Part shown: positions 8,353 through 18,536 of the stretch, in pieces
How positions within the stretch are numbered: the stretch's first letter is position 1
Layout: every line of letters starts with the position of its first letter
Source: Ichthyobacteriaceae bacterium
GTDB lineage: Bacteria > Bacteroidota > Bacteroidia > Flavobacteriales > JADGDT01
Length of the DNA: 48,320 nt
Direction of reading: 5' to 3'
Assembly (NCBI GenBank): GCA_016744755.1
Contig: JADGDT010000013.1
Span: 1-48,320, forward strand
Translations under genes and position numbers: made by a program
The notes under the pieces: model-generated
What the model was told of the DNA's origin: nothing
Seen by the model: the letters and a program-made list of their open reading frames with translations, nothing else
Database searches by the model: none

Positions 8353-9240
8353 ATGAACAACAATATAAATTATAAATTTTCAGGGCACGAAACCTTTCAT
8401 TGCCGGCCTATTTGGTTAAAGAAAGGCTATGATTATGCTTTTGAAAACAAGGATATTCCTGGTAATATTTTCAGCAATGATGATGCTGTAATAGAGTTAG
8501 GAGTTGGTAAAAACATGGTATCTTCCATTAAATTCTGGTTACGTGCTTTTGGGTTTTTCAACCTTCACACTAATAGATTAGAAGGATTATCTCATGATAT
8601 TTTAGATGATGATGGTTACGATCCATATTTAGAAAATGATGCTACACTTTACCTTCTACACTATCTACTAATCAAAAATGTGAAGACAGCTTCTATTTAT
8701 AATTTAGCTTTTATAAAACTAGCAAAGGAAAAATTAGAATTTACACCAAGTAACCTTCAAGCTTTTATTGAGAGAAAATGTATCAAAGCAGGAGTAGAAT
8801 ATAATGCTAAAACACTAAAAAATGATATTAATGTTTTCTTAAAAAACTATATTCCCTCTGATGAAAATAAAGGTGGATTAGAAGATAATTTTAACGGACT
8901 TTTTTATGATCTAAGGTTTCTGAATAAAGTTTCTGTAGATGGTGAAAAGAAATTCAGATTCAATATTAATGAAGGGAAGAATTTACCTGAAGTTGTTTTT
9001 CTATATGCATTACTCGATAAATTTGAAGGAGCTACTTCAATAAACCTTGAAGCTATCAGAGATAATGTATCTTCTATATTTTTGATGGAGAAACAAGGAA
9101 CCTATTCATTAATTAAAAGGATTGTTGAAAAATACCCCGATTTTATTACATTTAAAGATGATGGAGGTAGGCAAGAAGTACAGATACGTGAAGGAATTAA
9201 TAAGGACGAGATACTAGAAGAATATTATGCAAGATTTTAA
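8353..9240 (+). CDS. sspB: SspB: DUF4007 protein of the phosphorothioation system
   Basis: This 295-residue protein starts with the DUF4007 signature: FSGHETFHCRPIWLKKG (about residues 9-25), then DDAVIELGVGKNMV (about 43-56) and SIKFWLRAFG. DUF4007 is the domain of SspB, which nicks DNA so that SspABCD can place sulfur in one strand. The family is found beside PAPS-reductase-like SspD and an ATPase, as here. Its 3' end overlaps sspC by 14 bases. No membrane segment or signal peptide is seen. The domain call is confident; the nickase role comes from knowledge of the family. Confidence 0.88.
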   Translation: MNNNINYKFSGHETFHCRPIWLKKGYDYAFENKDIPGNIFSNDDAVIELGVGKNMVSSIKFWLRAFGFFNLHTNRLEGLSHDILDDDGYDPYLENDATLYLLHYLLIKNVKTASIYNLAFIKLAKEKLEFTPSNLQAFIERKCIKAGVEYNAKTLKNDINVFLKNYIPSDENKGGLEDNFNGLFYDLRFLNKVSVDGEKKFRFNINEGKNLPEVVFLYALLDKFEGATSINLEAIRDNVSSIFLMEKQGTYSLIKRIVEKYPDFITFKDDGGRQEVQIREGINKDEILEEYYARF

Positions 9241-12200
9241 TGTTTCTACAAATATTATAAGAGATGAGGATGCTAATCTAAACTACATTGTAACAAAAAA
9301 TGCTAGTGAAAATTTTAACCTTATTGCTTCAAATTACAGACAAAATAATAAGTTTCAAGCTATAATTGGATCTTATGGCACTGGTAAATCGTCTTTTTTA
9401 TGGGCATTTGAGAAGAACATAAAGGGTAAACGTAATTACTTTAGTTCTTTGGCAGAAAGTTATCCTGGAATCAAAACTGCCAAGTTTATTAAAATAATAG
9501 GAGAATATAAGTCTATCTCTCATTCCTTAGCTAAAGTTTTGCTTATTGATGAAGATAAGGAAAATATTGAGGAAAAAGTATTAGACAAATTATCTAAGGC
9601 TATAAAAGCAAACTGGAAAAAGAAAGCTGTCACTGTTTTAATAATTGATGAGTTTGGTAAATTTCTAGAGTATGCAGTGAAGAATAATCCTGATAAAGAA
9701 GTATATTTTATTCAGTTATTAGCTGAGTTCTTTAATAACTCAAAGCAAACAGCATTATCAATATCTAGTTTACATCAAAATTTTTCTTCTTACGGACAAT
9801 CTCTAAATGATGAGCAATTCAAAGAATGGGAAAAAGTAAAAGGTAGGTTAAAAGAAGTAGCCTTTAATGAACCGATAGATCAACTATTATTTTTTGCATC
9901 TAAAAAAAATAAATTTGAAAATATCAAATTAAAAGGGCAACAAAGAGAATTATTTAATACAATACTTGACCACAACGTTTCAGATAAAAAACAGACAATT
10001 GATTTAGAACTTGCAGAATCCTTGCTTCCAATGGATTATATATCTGCAGAAATAATTGCTAAATCTTTACAACGCTACGGACAAAATGAAAGATCCCTCT
10101 TTTCATTTCTAGATATAGATGAAAGCTACTCTTTCAAGAGGTTTTACAACAAAGCAGAAGAACCTGCAAATAATGATGTATACAACCTTAATATGGTTTT
10201 TGACTATATTCTAGAACACTACTATTTTGTAATATCGTCTAATACGAATTCCGACCTTACAATGTGGAATTCCATCAAATCAGCACTCGATCAAGTTGAT
10301 ACTAGATTAAATGATAATCACGTAATTGATGGCCGACAAATAGTAAAAACTATTGGACTATTAAATATATTCTCTAATGCTGGAGCAAACATTAATAAAG
10401 TGTTTATTGAGAAATATGCTAAACTAGCTTTAGGTATAAATAACGCTAATGAAATAATATCTGAACTAGTAAATCAGAAAATAATATCTTATAAAGATTT
10501 TAAGCATAAGTATGTTTTTGTTGATTGGACAGATATTAATATAGATCACGAATTACAGAATGCAGATGTTAGAGATGTTATAAATATAGCTGACCGTATT
10601 TCAGAAATAGAAGAGTTTAATCCAGTACTTGTAAAAAGTGAATATTTTAGAACAGGAACACCACGTTTGTTTGAATATAGTTTTACTGATAGTCCAATAA
10701 CTGAAGTTCCAGATTCGAAAGACGGTATAATAAATTATATATTATCTGAAGACAAAATTAAAATTGAAAACTATAATCAACCGATATTATATGCAGTTTT
10801 TAATAATACAACTGACATTATTGGAGCTTTCAATGATATAGACAGGGCCTTATATGTAAAAGGTAACAACTTGCAAGATAGATCTGCAGTAAAGGAACTT
10901 GAGGAACGAATTTTTTACAGCACCAAAAACCTTAAGAGTATTTTAGTTGATGATGTCTATTTTAATGATAACATTAAATGGCACTATGCTGGAAAAGAAC
11001 AAAAAATAGGTAATCGGCTGGAATTTAACAGGTTATTAAATAAGGTATTATCTGATAACTATAGACATTCACCTATTCTGAAAAGTGAATTAGTAAATAA
11101 AAGTAAAATTAGTACTCCTATTTCTACAGCACGTAAAAACCTAATTACACAATTAATAAATAATAGAGAAAAATATAATATTGGCTTTGATGCTGATAAG
11201 TTCCCTCCGGAGAAGACAATTTATCTATCGCTAATTAAAAAGACAGGTATTCACCGTTTCAATAAGAAAAATAATTCTTTTGAACTTGGAGAACCAAACT
11301 TCAAAGGGAATGACGAGATAATAAATAGCTTTAAATACCTATGGAATACTTCTACAGTTTTTTTAGAAAATTCTAAAAAAGGGAAGTTAAGTGTTAAATC
11401 ATTTGCAGAAACACTTGCAAAAGAACCTTTGAAATTAAAACAAGGTTTAATAGATTTCTGGATACCATTATTCCTTATTACAAAAAAAGACGAATATGCC
11501 CTTTTCAACGAGAATGGTTATATCCCAAATATAGATACACAAGTTTTTGATGTGATGTATAAGTCACCACAAAAATTCTTTGTGAAAGGTTTTGATGTAA
11601 GCGGTATTAAGCTCGAAGTATTTAATAAATATAAAAGTATTTTAGATCAGAGTAAATCAGAATTACCGTCGGAAAAAGATTTTATTAATACTATTAAACC
11701 ATTTATTTTATTTGTTAGAGCATTACCTGAATATTCACTAAGAACAAGTAATTTATCGCAACAATCTATAGATTTAAGAGAAGCCATAAAAAATGCTAAA
11801 GATCCTGAAAAAGCATTTTTTGAAGAGTTTCCTAAAGCTTTAAACTATTCTGAGGCATTACAATCTGGGGATTCAAAAATGCTTAAAGGGTTTGTAGAAA
11901 AAATGGAAACTTCTATAATGGAGATTCGTGGTAGCTATGATAATTTGATTGACAGGTTTGAAGATGTTGTTATCTCAACTCTAAAAACTAAGAAAAAGGA
12001 TTTTGAAAAATATCAATCATTATTAAATAAAAATTTAAAGACAATTGATTCAAGTATTCTTAATCCAAAATTAAGAAGCTTAAAAAATAACTGTGTAGCT
12101 CCCAAAACAGAAAGGAAAGCTTTTTTAGAAGGAATAGCATTTGCTGTACTGGGGAAAGCCATGAATAAAATTAATGACCATGAAGAATTAATGCTTCATA

Positions 12201-12460
12201 AAGAATTTTCAAAAAACTATAGCCACTTATTAGATCTAGTAAAAGTTCATGAATTAAAAGCGTCAAATAAAGACTCAGAGGTCTATGGAATTAATATATT
12301 CGATGCCGATGGTAAAGAAAAAAAACATCGAGTGGTTATTGCTAACGAAAAAATAGCAACTTTAAACGAAGAAGTTAAAAATATTAATTCTAGCTTTAAC
12401 GGAATAGATAAGGATTTGAGAAGAGCAGTGTTAATAGAATTGCTAAAGCAAGATATATAA
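9227..12460 (+). CDS. sspC: SspC: large AAA-type ATPase of the phosphorothioation system
   Basis: This 1077-residue protein has an N-terminal P-loop ATPase domain: Walker A GSYGTGKS (48-55) and Walker B VLIIDEFG (137-144), followed by a sensor-like SISSLHQNF. The rest, about 800 residues, is long, mostly helical and without motifs I recognise, and has lysine/glutamate-rich stretches near the C-terminus. Its position between the DUF4007 gene and the PP-loop gene, with 14-base overlap upstream and a 2-base gap downstream, identifies it as the SspC ATPase. It should supply ATP-driven work for strand modification. Assignment rests on gene order plus the ATPase motifs. Confidence 0.85.
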   Translation: MQDFNVSTNIIRDEDANLNYIVTKNASENFNLIASNYRQNNKFQAIIGSYGTGKSSFLWAFEKNIKGKRNYFSSLAESYPGIKTAKFIKIIGEYKSISHSLAKVLLIDEDKENIEEKVLDKLSKAIKANWKKKAVTVLIIDEFGKFLEYAVKNNPDKEVYFIQLLAEFFNNSKQTALSISSLHQNFSSYGQSLNDEQFKEWEKVKGRLKEVAFNEPIDQLLFFASKKNKFENIKLKGQQRELFNTILDHNVSDKKQTIDLELAESLLPMDYISAEIIAKSLQRYGQNERSLFSFLDIDESYSFKRFYNKAEEPANNDVYNLNMVFDYILEHYYFVISSNTNSDLTMWNSIKSALDQVDTRLNDNHVIDGRQIVKTIGLLNIFSNAGANINKVFIEKYAKLALGINNANEIISELVNQKIISYKDFKHKYVFVDWTDINIDHELQNADVRDVINIADRISEIEEFNPVLVKSEYFRTGTPRLFEYSFTDSPITEVPDSKDGIINYILSEDKIKIENYNQPILYAVFNNTTDIIGAFNDIDRALYVKGNNLQDRSAVKELEERIFYSTKNLKSILVDDVYFNDNIKWHYAGKEQKIGNRLEFNRLLNKVLSDNYRHSPILKSELVNKSKISTPISTARKNLITQLINNREKYNIGFDADKFPPEKTIYLSLIKKTGIHRFNKKNNSFELGEPNFKGNDEIINSFKYLWNTSTVFLENSKKGKLSVKSFAETLAKEPLKLKQGLIDFWIPLFLITKKDEYALFNENGYIPNIDTQVFDVMYKSPQKFFVKGFDVSGIKLEVFNKYKSILDQSKSELPSEKDFINTIKPFILFVRALPEYSLRTSNLSQQSIDLREAIKNAKDPEKAFFEEFPKALNYSEALQSGDSKMLKGFVEKMETSIMEIRGSYDNLIDRFEDVVISTLKTKKKDFEKYQSLLNKNLKTIDSSILNPKLRSLKNNCVAPKTERKAFLEGIAFAVLGKAMNKINDHEELMLHKEFSKNYSHLLDLVKVHELKASNKDSEVYGINIFDADGKEKKHRVVIANEKIATLNEEVKNINSSFNGIDKDLRRAVLIELLKQDI

Positions 12461-12462
12461 TA

Positions 12463-13632
12463 ATGTCAGACGTAAAACATGTAATAGGAATTTCAGGAGG
12501 TAAAGATAGTTGTGCATTGGCAATATATCTTAATAAGTTGTATCCAGAAATGGATTTCACTTATTATTCTGCGGATACTGGTAGAGAGCTTTCAGAAACT
12601 TATACTCTTATAGAGCAGTTAGAAATTGAACTTGGAGTAAAGGTTGATACATTAGAACCTATTGATTTTAAAAATCAGAACTTAGAAAGTGTTTTCGATT
12701 TCTACCTACAGCAATACGACAATTACTTACCTTCTACTAATGCTAGGTGGTGCACTAAAAGAATGAAGTTAGATCCATTCGAAAAATGGATAAAAGATAC
12801 TCCTACTATCTCTTATGTAGGTATTAGAGGAGATGAAGATAGAGAAGGATACATCTCTACAAAACCACATATACAATCTATATTTCCTTTCCGAAAAAAC
12901 ATATGGAGTGTTGATGTAATTAAACTTTTATTTAATGCTGAGTTTGAATTTGTAAAGGAATTATACACTAAGCATTTATCAGGAGATAAACTTGAGAATG
13001 TACTTACTCTACTTGATAGAAGGTTGAATTTTGCCTTTAATAGAGATAAAAAAGTTGATGCTTTATTAAATATAGATATAAAAGCATTCAATAAAGTAGT
13101 ATTTGACTTTCTAAAAACAACAGAATTACCAGTGGGAAAATTAGATTATTTTCCATTGATAGAGAATGATGATATTGTTATTAGACAAGATGTATTCGAT
13201 ATTATTGAAGATAGTGCTGTTGATTTACCCGCATACTATAAACCTTTACCATACGAAGTAGATGGAGAGAAAGGACAGTATAACCGTAGTCGTTCAGGCT
13301 GTTTCTTCTGTTTCTATCAGCAGAAAATTGAATGGGTATGGTTGCTAGAACAACATCCAGTCCTTTTCAAAAAAGCAATGGAATACGAGAAGGAAGGTTA
13401 TAACTGGGTAGAGACAGAAAGTCTTGCTGAACTTTCAAATCCAGAGAGAGTAGAGTCTATAAAACGAGAGCATCTTAAGAGGATGAAACGTAAATATAAA
13501 AACTTGAAAAAGGATACCGACTGGCAAGACGATATCCTTGGTGTAAATAAAGTTAAAGACACAAACAACCCACAATGGCTCAACGAACTTGAAGATGCCG
13601 AAGGTGATGGTTGTGCTAGTTGTTTTATATGA
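12463..13632 (+). CDS. sspD: SspD: PAPS-reductase-like PP-loop sulfurtransferase
   Basis: This 389-residue protein has the ATP-pyrophosphatase PP-loop SGGKDS (11-16), the conserved RWCTKRMK (C97) and GIRGDED (120-126) of phosphoadenosine-phosphosulfate reductase-like enzymes, and a CFFC pair (C280, C283). Together with C97 these may hold an iron-sulfur cluster as in DndC. The protein also ends in CASCFI, a second CxxC (C384, C387) at the extreme C-terminus. It should activate the DNA backbone with ATP and transfer sulfur received from SspA. It is the last gene of sspBCD, and its stop codon lies only 4 bases from that of the convergent sspE. Confidence 0.9.
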   Translation: MSDVKHVIGISGGKDSCALAIYLNKLYPEMDFTYYSADTGRELSETYTLIEQLEIELGVKVDTLEPIDFKNQNLESVFDFYLQQYDNYLPSTNARWCTKRMKLDPFEKWIKDTPTISYVGIRGDEDREGYISTKPHIQSIFPFRKNIWSVDVIKLLFNAEFEFVKELYTKHLSGDKLENVLTLLDRRLNFAFNRDKKVDALLNIDIKAFNKVVFDFLKTTELPVGKLDYFPLIENDDIVIRQDVFDIIEDSAVDLPAYYKPLPYEVDGEKGQYNRSRSGCFFCFYQQKIEWVWLLEQHPVLFKKAMEYEKEGYNWVETESLAELSNPERVESIKREHLKRMKRKYKNLKKDTDWQDDILGVNKVKDTNNPQWLNELEDAEGDGCASCFI

Positions 13633-13636
13633 GAAA

Positions 13637-15835
13637 CTAGATTAATGATCCTAATTCTCCATTAATAGCATTTCTTAAATTATCAAACCTTGTACTGATT
13701 ATTCTGCTATAAACATCATCCCATTCTTCTCCAGTTTGGATAGAATAATCAGTGGGATTGGGTAAGAAATAATTATGAATAATTGCACCTTCATTAAATT
13801 CACCTCCAATTTGTTCTAAGTATCTATTAGGTGACATATCACTTATTATCATATTTGCACCTTCTGAAATTAATGCCCTATTTAAAGCACAGTTTAAAAT
13901 ATGACCTTTTTCTCCTCTTAAATCTCTTGATGTTTGTCCTATAAGTGTAGCTTGCCCTAAGGGAAATATATGGTGATCATTTATCTTGTTTTTATAACTT
14001 ATATCGCCAATAATCCTATTAGTGCTAGAGTCAGCTAAAGCCCAGGCTCTTAATCTAAAATTATCGCTACTAAAATCTATAGGTATTGTAGATAATACGT
14101 ATTGTAAAATGGCATCATAAGTAGAACTTTCGTTTCTCCTAATTATAGATTCATACGAAGTGTATTCTGTATGATTAAAAATTTCATTACGCCTTTCGTT
14201 TATATTTCCAATATCATTATTATTAACTATAAATGAATACAAATTTTTGATTTCATTTATGGATTTTTGATTTTGGTTATTATGAAAATATCCACTAAAA
14301 AATGAAGACCAATACCAAAATTCAATTCTATTTAGAACTTCTTCATCGTTCCAGCTATCATCATCTTTCAATATATAGGCAATTGGCAGTAAAAATAATT
14401 TATATGGAAAATCTTTTGCTTTAATAACACCTAAACGTACTTGTGCAAATGTTAATGCTCTATGTACAGATTTAACAGCATCTTCTAGATTTTCCTCAAT
14501 ATCTTCCGCTGATAGTTCAAATAATCGGGATGTTTTTTCAATGCCAGGTGTTATTTGTTCAATACTTCGATAATCTGAATGAGCAAAAATAGATAGCATT
14601 TTTAATGTTTCGGTCTTAAAAGTACCTACAGGATAATCGTTTTCATTAATAATATCCATATTAAACAGATTAATAGTACTTGGTCTGATATTGACTGGAA
14701 TTTGTGAAACAAGAGTATTAGGAAGAAGATCATCATTAAAGTTATTGACAAACTCTTTAATCGTTAAAGATAAGTTTTTAGGTAGATTATTGTCATCGTG
14801 ATTTTGGGCATACTTTGCAACAATTAAATCGTAATCATCCAATTTTACACCTCCCATATTCAGTTCTTGAAAAATAGGTATAGCTCTTCTTAAATCATCT
14901 GTTTCAAAAGAATATATTGTGAAATTTTCTATTACCTCCCTTAAGAAGTCTAATACATCTCTTACCCATGTAGTTTTTAATCTCTCCCATAATTCATTTA
15001 TTATATTATTGTCAATGTTTTCATCTAACAATACCTGATCATAATCTACAGTACTTAACAAAGCTATTAAATCTTCATTGTCAGTATATTCTTCTTTCAA
15101 ATATTCTATTTGTTGTCCAGCAAGAAGACGTATAGTTCTACCTAGTATCCCATTGTGGTTAACTCCGTCAAATAAATCAGTTTTTATCCTATATAATGGG
15201 ATTAACTTATTAGCTTTAAAATACTCAGCTGAATTAGTTTCAAAATTGTTGTCATTTATAAGATCATGATTAAACCTATAGTAGGGAGAATATGCATGAT
15301 CTGATCTATGTAAATTAGTGTTAAAATTATAGTTTGTAAAAACATCTTTAATATCTTCAGGTTCCTTTTCATTTAGAATTTCTCTATTGAAATGCAACTT
15401 TTTATATCCAAAAAAATCATATATAGAGCTATCATCCCTTTCAGGTAGTTTAATAAACCACCTATGCTTTAAAGCTTTACTTGTTTCTCCTAATGTTTGA
15501 GTTATTGATGTTACATCATCAGAATCTTCATACATATCATTGAAAGCATAATAGAGTGTCGTTAAACGTTGCTGTCCATCTAATAAAAACTTACACGATT
15601 CATCTGTATTTGCTATAATTTGTCTATTTCGGCCAGCTTCCTTACTTGCAAAGTTTCTCTTTATTCCGTTTAAGAATAAAATAGAACCTATTGGGAAATC
15701 TAAAAAAGCTGATGCTAGTAATTTTCCTTGCCTCTTGTAGTCCCAAATAAAGTTTCTTTGGAAATTTGGAAGAAGTATATTCTGTTGATTAAAACTCTCA
15801 AAAACATTTAAAAGTCTATTTTCTTCTGGTCTCAT
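13637..15835 (-). CDS. sspE: SspE: DUF262/DUF1524 phosphorothioation-sensing restriction effector
   Basis: This 732-residue protein has an N-terminal DUF262 domain with LPNFQRNFIWD (about 22-32) and the NTPase motif DGQQR (86-90). A helical middle follows, then a C-terminal DUF1524 HNH-type nuclease domain around NDHHIFPLG (H621, H622) with downstream asparagines (LNCALNRALIS). This arrangement is that of SspE, which senses phosphorothioate in self DNA, hydrolyses NTP through the DGQQR domain and nicks phage DNA. GmrSD/type IV enzymes share the domains, but the sspABCD neighbours make SspE the better name. It is the last gene of the minus-strand effector operon, 44 bases after the 170-aa gene. 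Confidence 0.88.
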   Translation of the reverse strand: MRPEENRLLNVFESFNQQNILLPNFQRNFIWDYKRQGKLLASAFLDFPIGSILFLNGIKRNFASKEAGRNRQIIANTDESCKFLLDGQQRLTTLYYAFNDMYEDSDDVTSITQTLGETSKALKHRWFIKLPERDDSSIYDFFGYKKLHFNREILNEKEPEDIKDVFTNYNFNTNLHRSDHAYSPYYRFNHDLINDNNFETNSAEYFKANKLIPLYRIKTDLFDGVNHNGILGRTIRLLAGQQIEYLKEEYTDNEDLIALLSTVDYDQVLLDENIDNNIINELWERLKTTWVRDVLDFLREVIENFTIYSFETDDLRRAIPIFQELNMGGVKLDDYDLIVAKYAQNHDDNNLPKNLSLTIKEFVNNFNDDLLPNTLVSQIPVNIRPSTINLFNMDIINENDYPVGTFKTETLKMLSIFAHSDYRSIEQITPGIEKTSRLFELSAEDIEENLEDAVKSVHRALTFAQVRLGVIKAKDFPYKLFLLPIAYILKDDDSWNDEEVLNRIEFWYWSSFFSGYFHNNQNQKSINEIKNLYSFIVNNNDIGNINERRNEIFNHTEYTSYESIIRRNESSTYDAILQYVLSTIPIDFSSDNFRLRAWALADSSTNRIIGDISYKNKINDHHIFPLGQATLIGQTSRDLRGEKGHILNCALNRALISEGANMIISDMSPNRYLEQIGGEFNEGAIIHNYFLPNPTDYSIQTGEEWDDVYSRIISTRFDNLRNAINGELGSLI

Positions 15836-15879
15836 ATTATTATAATTATTATTATGTATCTATTCAGCTAGGTAAATAG

Positions 15880-16392
15880 TTACCCAACAACAAAATCCAT
15901 AAACCCAGTCGGATTTAAGAAATAGTTTGGTTTGTCTTCTATTTGTTCCTGAATCATCGTGAGCCCACCGTTTGTATAAGACTCCATTGTTAGCATAAGT
16001 TTACTTACTGCTTCTTTTTCTGTCAATTCTCCTTTATCAAGAGCAATTAAGTCTAGGTCTGTTTTAGCTACTAAAGCCATAAAAATATATTCTTGTATTT
16101 TAGTAAAGTCTTGACGGTTCAGAGATCTACCTTTACTTCCCCAATTCATAATTTCATGACTAAAATTTACTCTCTTTTGACCTTCCTTTATTGGTAGTAG
16201 CTCATTATTATATAATCCTAAGAAGAAAGCATAAATATATAGCTCATAATTACTTGCAAAGTGCTTACCAAAGTTTATTCTTTTTGTTTCCGAGCCTCCA
16301 AATTTTTGAGATAATGAATCAAATAATGGTTTCCTAAATTCTTCACTGTAGTTAGGAATTTTTGTCTTCCAGGTATCAAATAATCTTTTCAT
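15880..16392 (-). CDS. Small protein of the Ssp effector operon (unrecognised)
   Basis: This 170-residue soluble, mixed helical protein includes the segment GKHFASNYELYIYAFFLGLYNNELLPI (about residues 42-68), which looks like a conserved family core. Two bases separate it from the upstream DndD-like gene and 44 from sspE, so it is almost certainly part of the same operon. I considered DndE, but the basic helical DndE motif is absent. It is a candidate component of an SspFGH-type cassette; I cannot assign a letter. No catalytic motif is visible. Confidence 0.75.
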   Translation of the reverse strand: MKRLFDTWKTKIPNYSEEFRKPLFDSLSQKFGGSETKRINFGKHFASNYELYIYAFFLGLYNNELLPIKEGQKRVNFSHEIMNWGSKGRSLNRQDFTKIQEYIFMALVAKTDLDLIALDKGELTEKEAVSKLMLTMESYTNGGLTMIQEQIEDKPNYFLNPTGFMDFVVG

Positions 16393-16394
16393 AA

Positions 16395-18536
16395 TTATAG
16401 TTGCATTACTTTAGAGTTAATTGTACTAAGCTTTTTACTATCAAAAGGTCTTTCTAGTTTTACCCACATCGCCTTACTTCGTTTTACCTTATCAAATTCT
16501 GGTTTTATAAATAAATTGCTATTAGCATCAGTCCCAATAAAGTCTTTGGTTAGTAATATTATTTGCTTCTTTGTACTTGAAATAATATTTAAAAATTCAC
16601 CTGTTTTCGTTTCTCCAAATGATGAAGTTGGAGCATCAAATATTAATGGATAACTCTCATCATGACTTCCCTCAGCAAGTTTTGAAATAGCAAATAAAAT
16701 TGAAATGTGCATAGATGTGAGTAGGGATTGATTAGGGTTATGAAATTTATTATCACCCTCATATAAATCTACGCTCAATCTTATTTTTGAGCTTGAAATA
16801 TTTCTTTTTGCAAACTCTATACGCCCAGTAAATGCCCCTTTGTTAATACTAACAAAAAACTCATTAGATTTATCTTGTAAAATCTTGATAAACTGATCAA
16901 ATTTATACTCCTTAGTATCTTTAAAAATACTCTCAAGATCCTTAACAATATCACGCGATTTTATTAAAAATGAGTTTGCAGACTTTAGATCAATATTCTT
17001 CTTCTCTACAGTATACTTAGATAAATTTTGTTTTTCCAAGTTAAGATCTGCTAACAGATGGCCTTTATTCTTATTAATTTTAGTAATATCCCCCTGCCAA
17101 TTATTATAATTATCTAGTACATCACCAAGTTTATCCTTACCTATAGATGAAGAACCAATGATCTTATTTATCTCGTCTTTTTCTTTTTCAATTTTCACCC
17201 TAATTAGTTCAACCTCACTTTTACGTTTGTTATTGAATTCTAATTGCTCTTTAATTGTCTTTTCAACACTTCTAAGGCCTTTTAAATTATCATTATTTTG
17301 ATTCGCTAGATTCGTTAATTCCGAAATATAATCTTTAATAAAGAGTACTTCTTCTATTTCATCTATAGGTTCCTGCTTTTCTATATATTCATTTAACCTA
17401 TCTACCATGTACTTATATGCCTTAGACCCTTCCTTTGCAGGCCTGCCACAAACTTTACAGAATTCTTCTTTAATTAACTCCTGCATAGTGCTTTTATCAG
17501 GTACATTAAAAGGTAATGGAATGGTATCGCTTAACAATTCTGAAACGGCACTTAATGCTCCCTGCTTTCTTCCTATTTCTTTATCAAACTCAGACTGAAT
17601 AATTCTTTTTTCAAATCCATAATTTTGAATTTTAGCTTGAAATTGATTAAATATTGTTTCAAAATCTTTCAATATCCAACTTCTATCAAATAGATATGTG
17701 GTGTATTCATCTTTAACAACACTTATTTCCCTCCTTTCATCCTCTTCAAGTTTACTAATTCTAGTATTGACTACTTCTAAAGCTGTTGCATTGTCAACAT
17801 ACTTCTTAGCGTTTTCGATTAGACCTTCAGTTTTATCAATTTCTTCATCAAAATCAGACAGGTCTTTTTCAAATCCATTTATTCTACGATTAGTTGATGA
17901 AATTTGACTTTCTAGAATCTTATTTTTTTGTTGATTTTTTTTATCAGATGAATAGGACTTTGAAACAGCATCATCTGCTTTCTTAAATAAGAACTCCCCT
18001 GTTGTACTATATTTATCATAATGCTTAGCATCAGAAAAGAGATTAATTAAGTTTATTAACGCATCCTCATTGTTGAAAATATCTAACTCTGATTCTCCTT
18101 TAAAAATCGAGTATTTTCTTATCTCACTTGGAAATATTTGTTTAATCAGTAAATCACCATCAACTCTTGATCTTTCCCCCTTAGAATTTTCTTCAATGCC
18201 TTCAAATCTATTTTCAGTAACTTGAGTTGCTCCAATATTTCTTTTTTGAGCAATGAATGATCTTGACAGTAGTTTGGTATCCCCAAATTGTTCTACCTCT
18301 ATTGAAACACTTACTTTCAACCTTTCTCCAGTATCTATTTCTGATAGTTTTTTAGCTGAGATTAGTTGTTCTAAGTTACGAGAACCTCCGTTTAAAAGCC
18401 ACTCAATAGCTTCTATCAACTTGGTCTTACCTTCTCCATTCTCTCCTAGAACAATATTTAGACCATCACTAAAATTAAATGTGTTACTATCATAATAACA
18501 CATGTAGTTTTCAATTTTAACACTCTTTATTATCAT
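16395..18536 (-). CDS. DndD/SMC-like AAA ATPase of the Ssp effector operon
   Basis: This 713-residue SMC/Rad50-type ATPase has Walker A GENGEGKT (31-38), two coiled-coil arms (about 180-330 and 375-520) and a zinc-hook-like CKVC (C360, C363) between them. A C-terminal ABC half follows with a signature-like SLLTSMHIS and the Walker B FDAPTSSFGE (D634). The DAP Walker B is typical of DndD-like proteins. DndD itself belongs to the modification half of Dnd systems, but here the modification set is already complete as SspABCD and this gene sits with a helicase. A restriction role as part of an SspFGH-like complex is therefore more likely. Its ATG shares one base with the stop of the 85-aa gene. 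Confidence 0.82.
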   Translation of the reverse strand: MIIKSVKIENYMCYYDSNTFNFSDGLNIVLGENGEGKTKLIEAIEWLLNGGSRNLEQLISAKKLSEIDTGERLKVSVSIEVEQFGDTKLLSRSFIAQKRNIGATQVTENRFEGIEENSKGERSRVDGDLLIKQIFPSEIRKYSIFKGESELDIFNNEDALINLINLFSDAKHYDKYSTTGEFLFKKADDAVSKSYSSDKKNQQKNKILESQISSTNRRINGFEKDLSDFDEEIDKTEGLIENAKKYVDNATALEVVNTRISKLEEDERREISVVKDEYTTYLFDRSWILKDFETIFNQFQAKIQNYGFEKRIIQSEFDKEIGRKQGALSAVSELLSDTIPLPFNVPDKSTMQELIKEEFCKVCGRPAKEGSKAYKYMVDRLNEYIEKQEPIDEIEEVLFIKDYISELTNLANQNNDNLKGLRSVEKTIKEQLEFNNKRKSEVELIRVKIEKEKDEINKIIGSSSIGKDKLGDVLDNYNNWQGDITKINKNKGHLLADLNLEKQNLSKYTVEKKNIDLKSANSFLIKSRDIVKDLESIFKDTKEYKFDQFIKILQDKSNEFFVSINKGAFTGRIEFAKRNISSSKIRLSVDLYEGDNKFHNPNQSLLTSMHISILFAISKLAEGSHDESYPLIFDAPTSSFGETKTGEFLNIISSTKKQIILLTKDFIGTDANSNLFIKPEFDKVKRSKAMWVKLERPFDSKKLSTINSKVMQL

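Noticed and set aside
16395-18536. Naming the SMC-like gene dndD and the system Dnd
   Set aside because: The modification genes are of SspBCD type (DUF4007 plus large ATPase) and no DndB or DndE motif is present, so the SMC-like gene is placed with the effector cassette.
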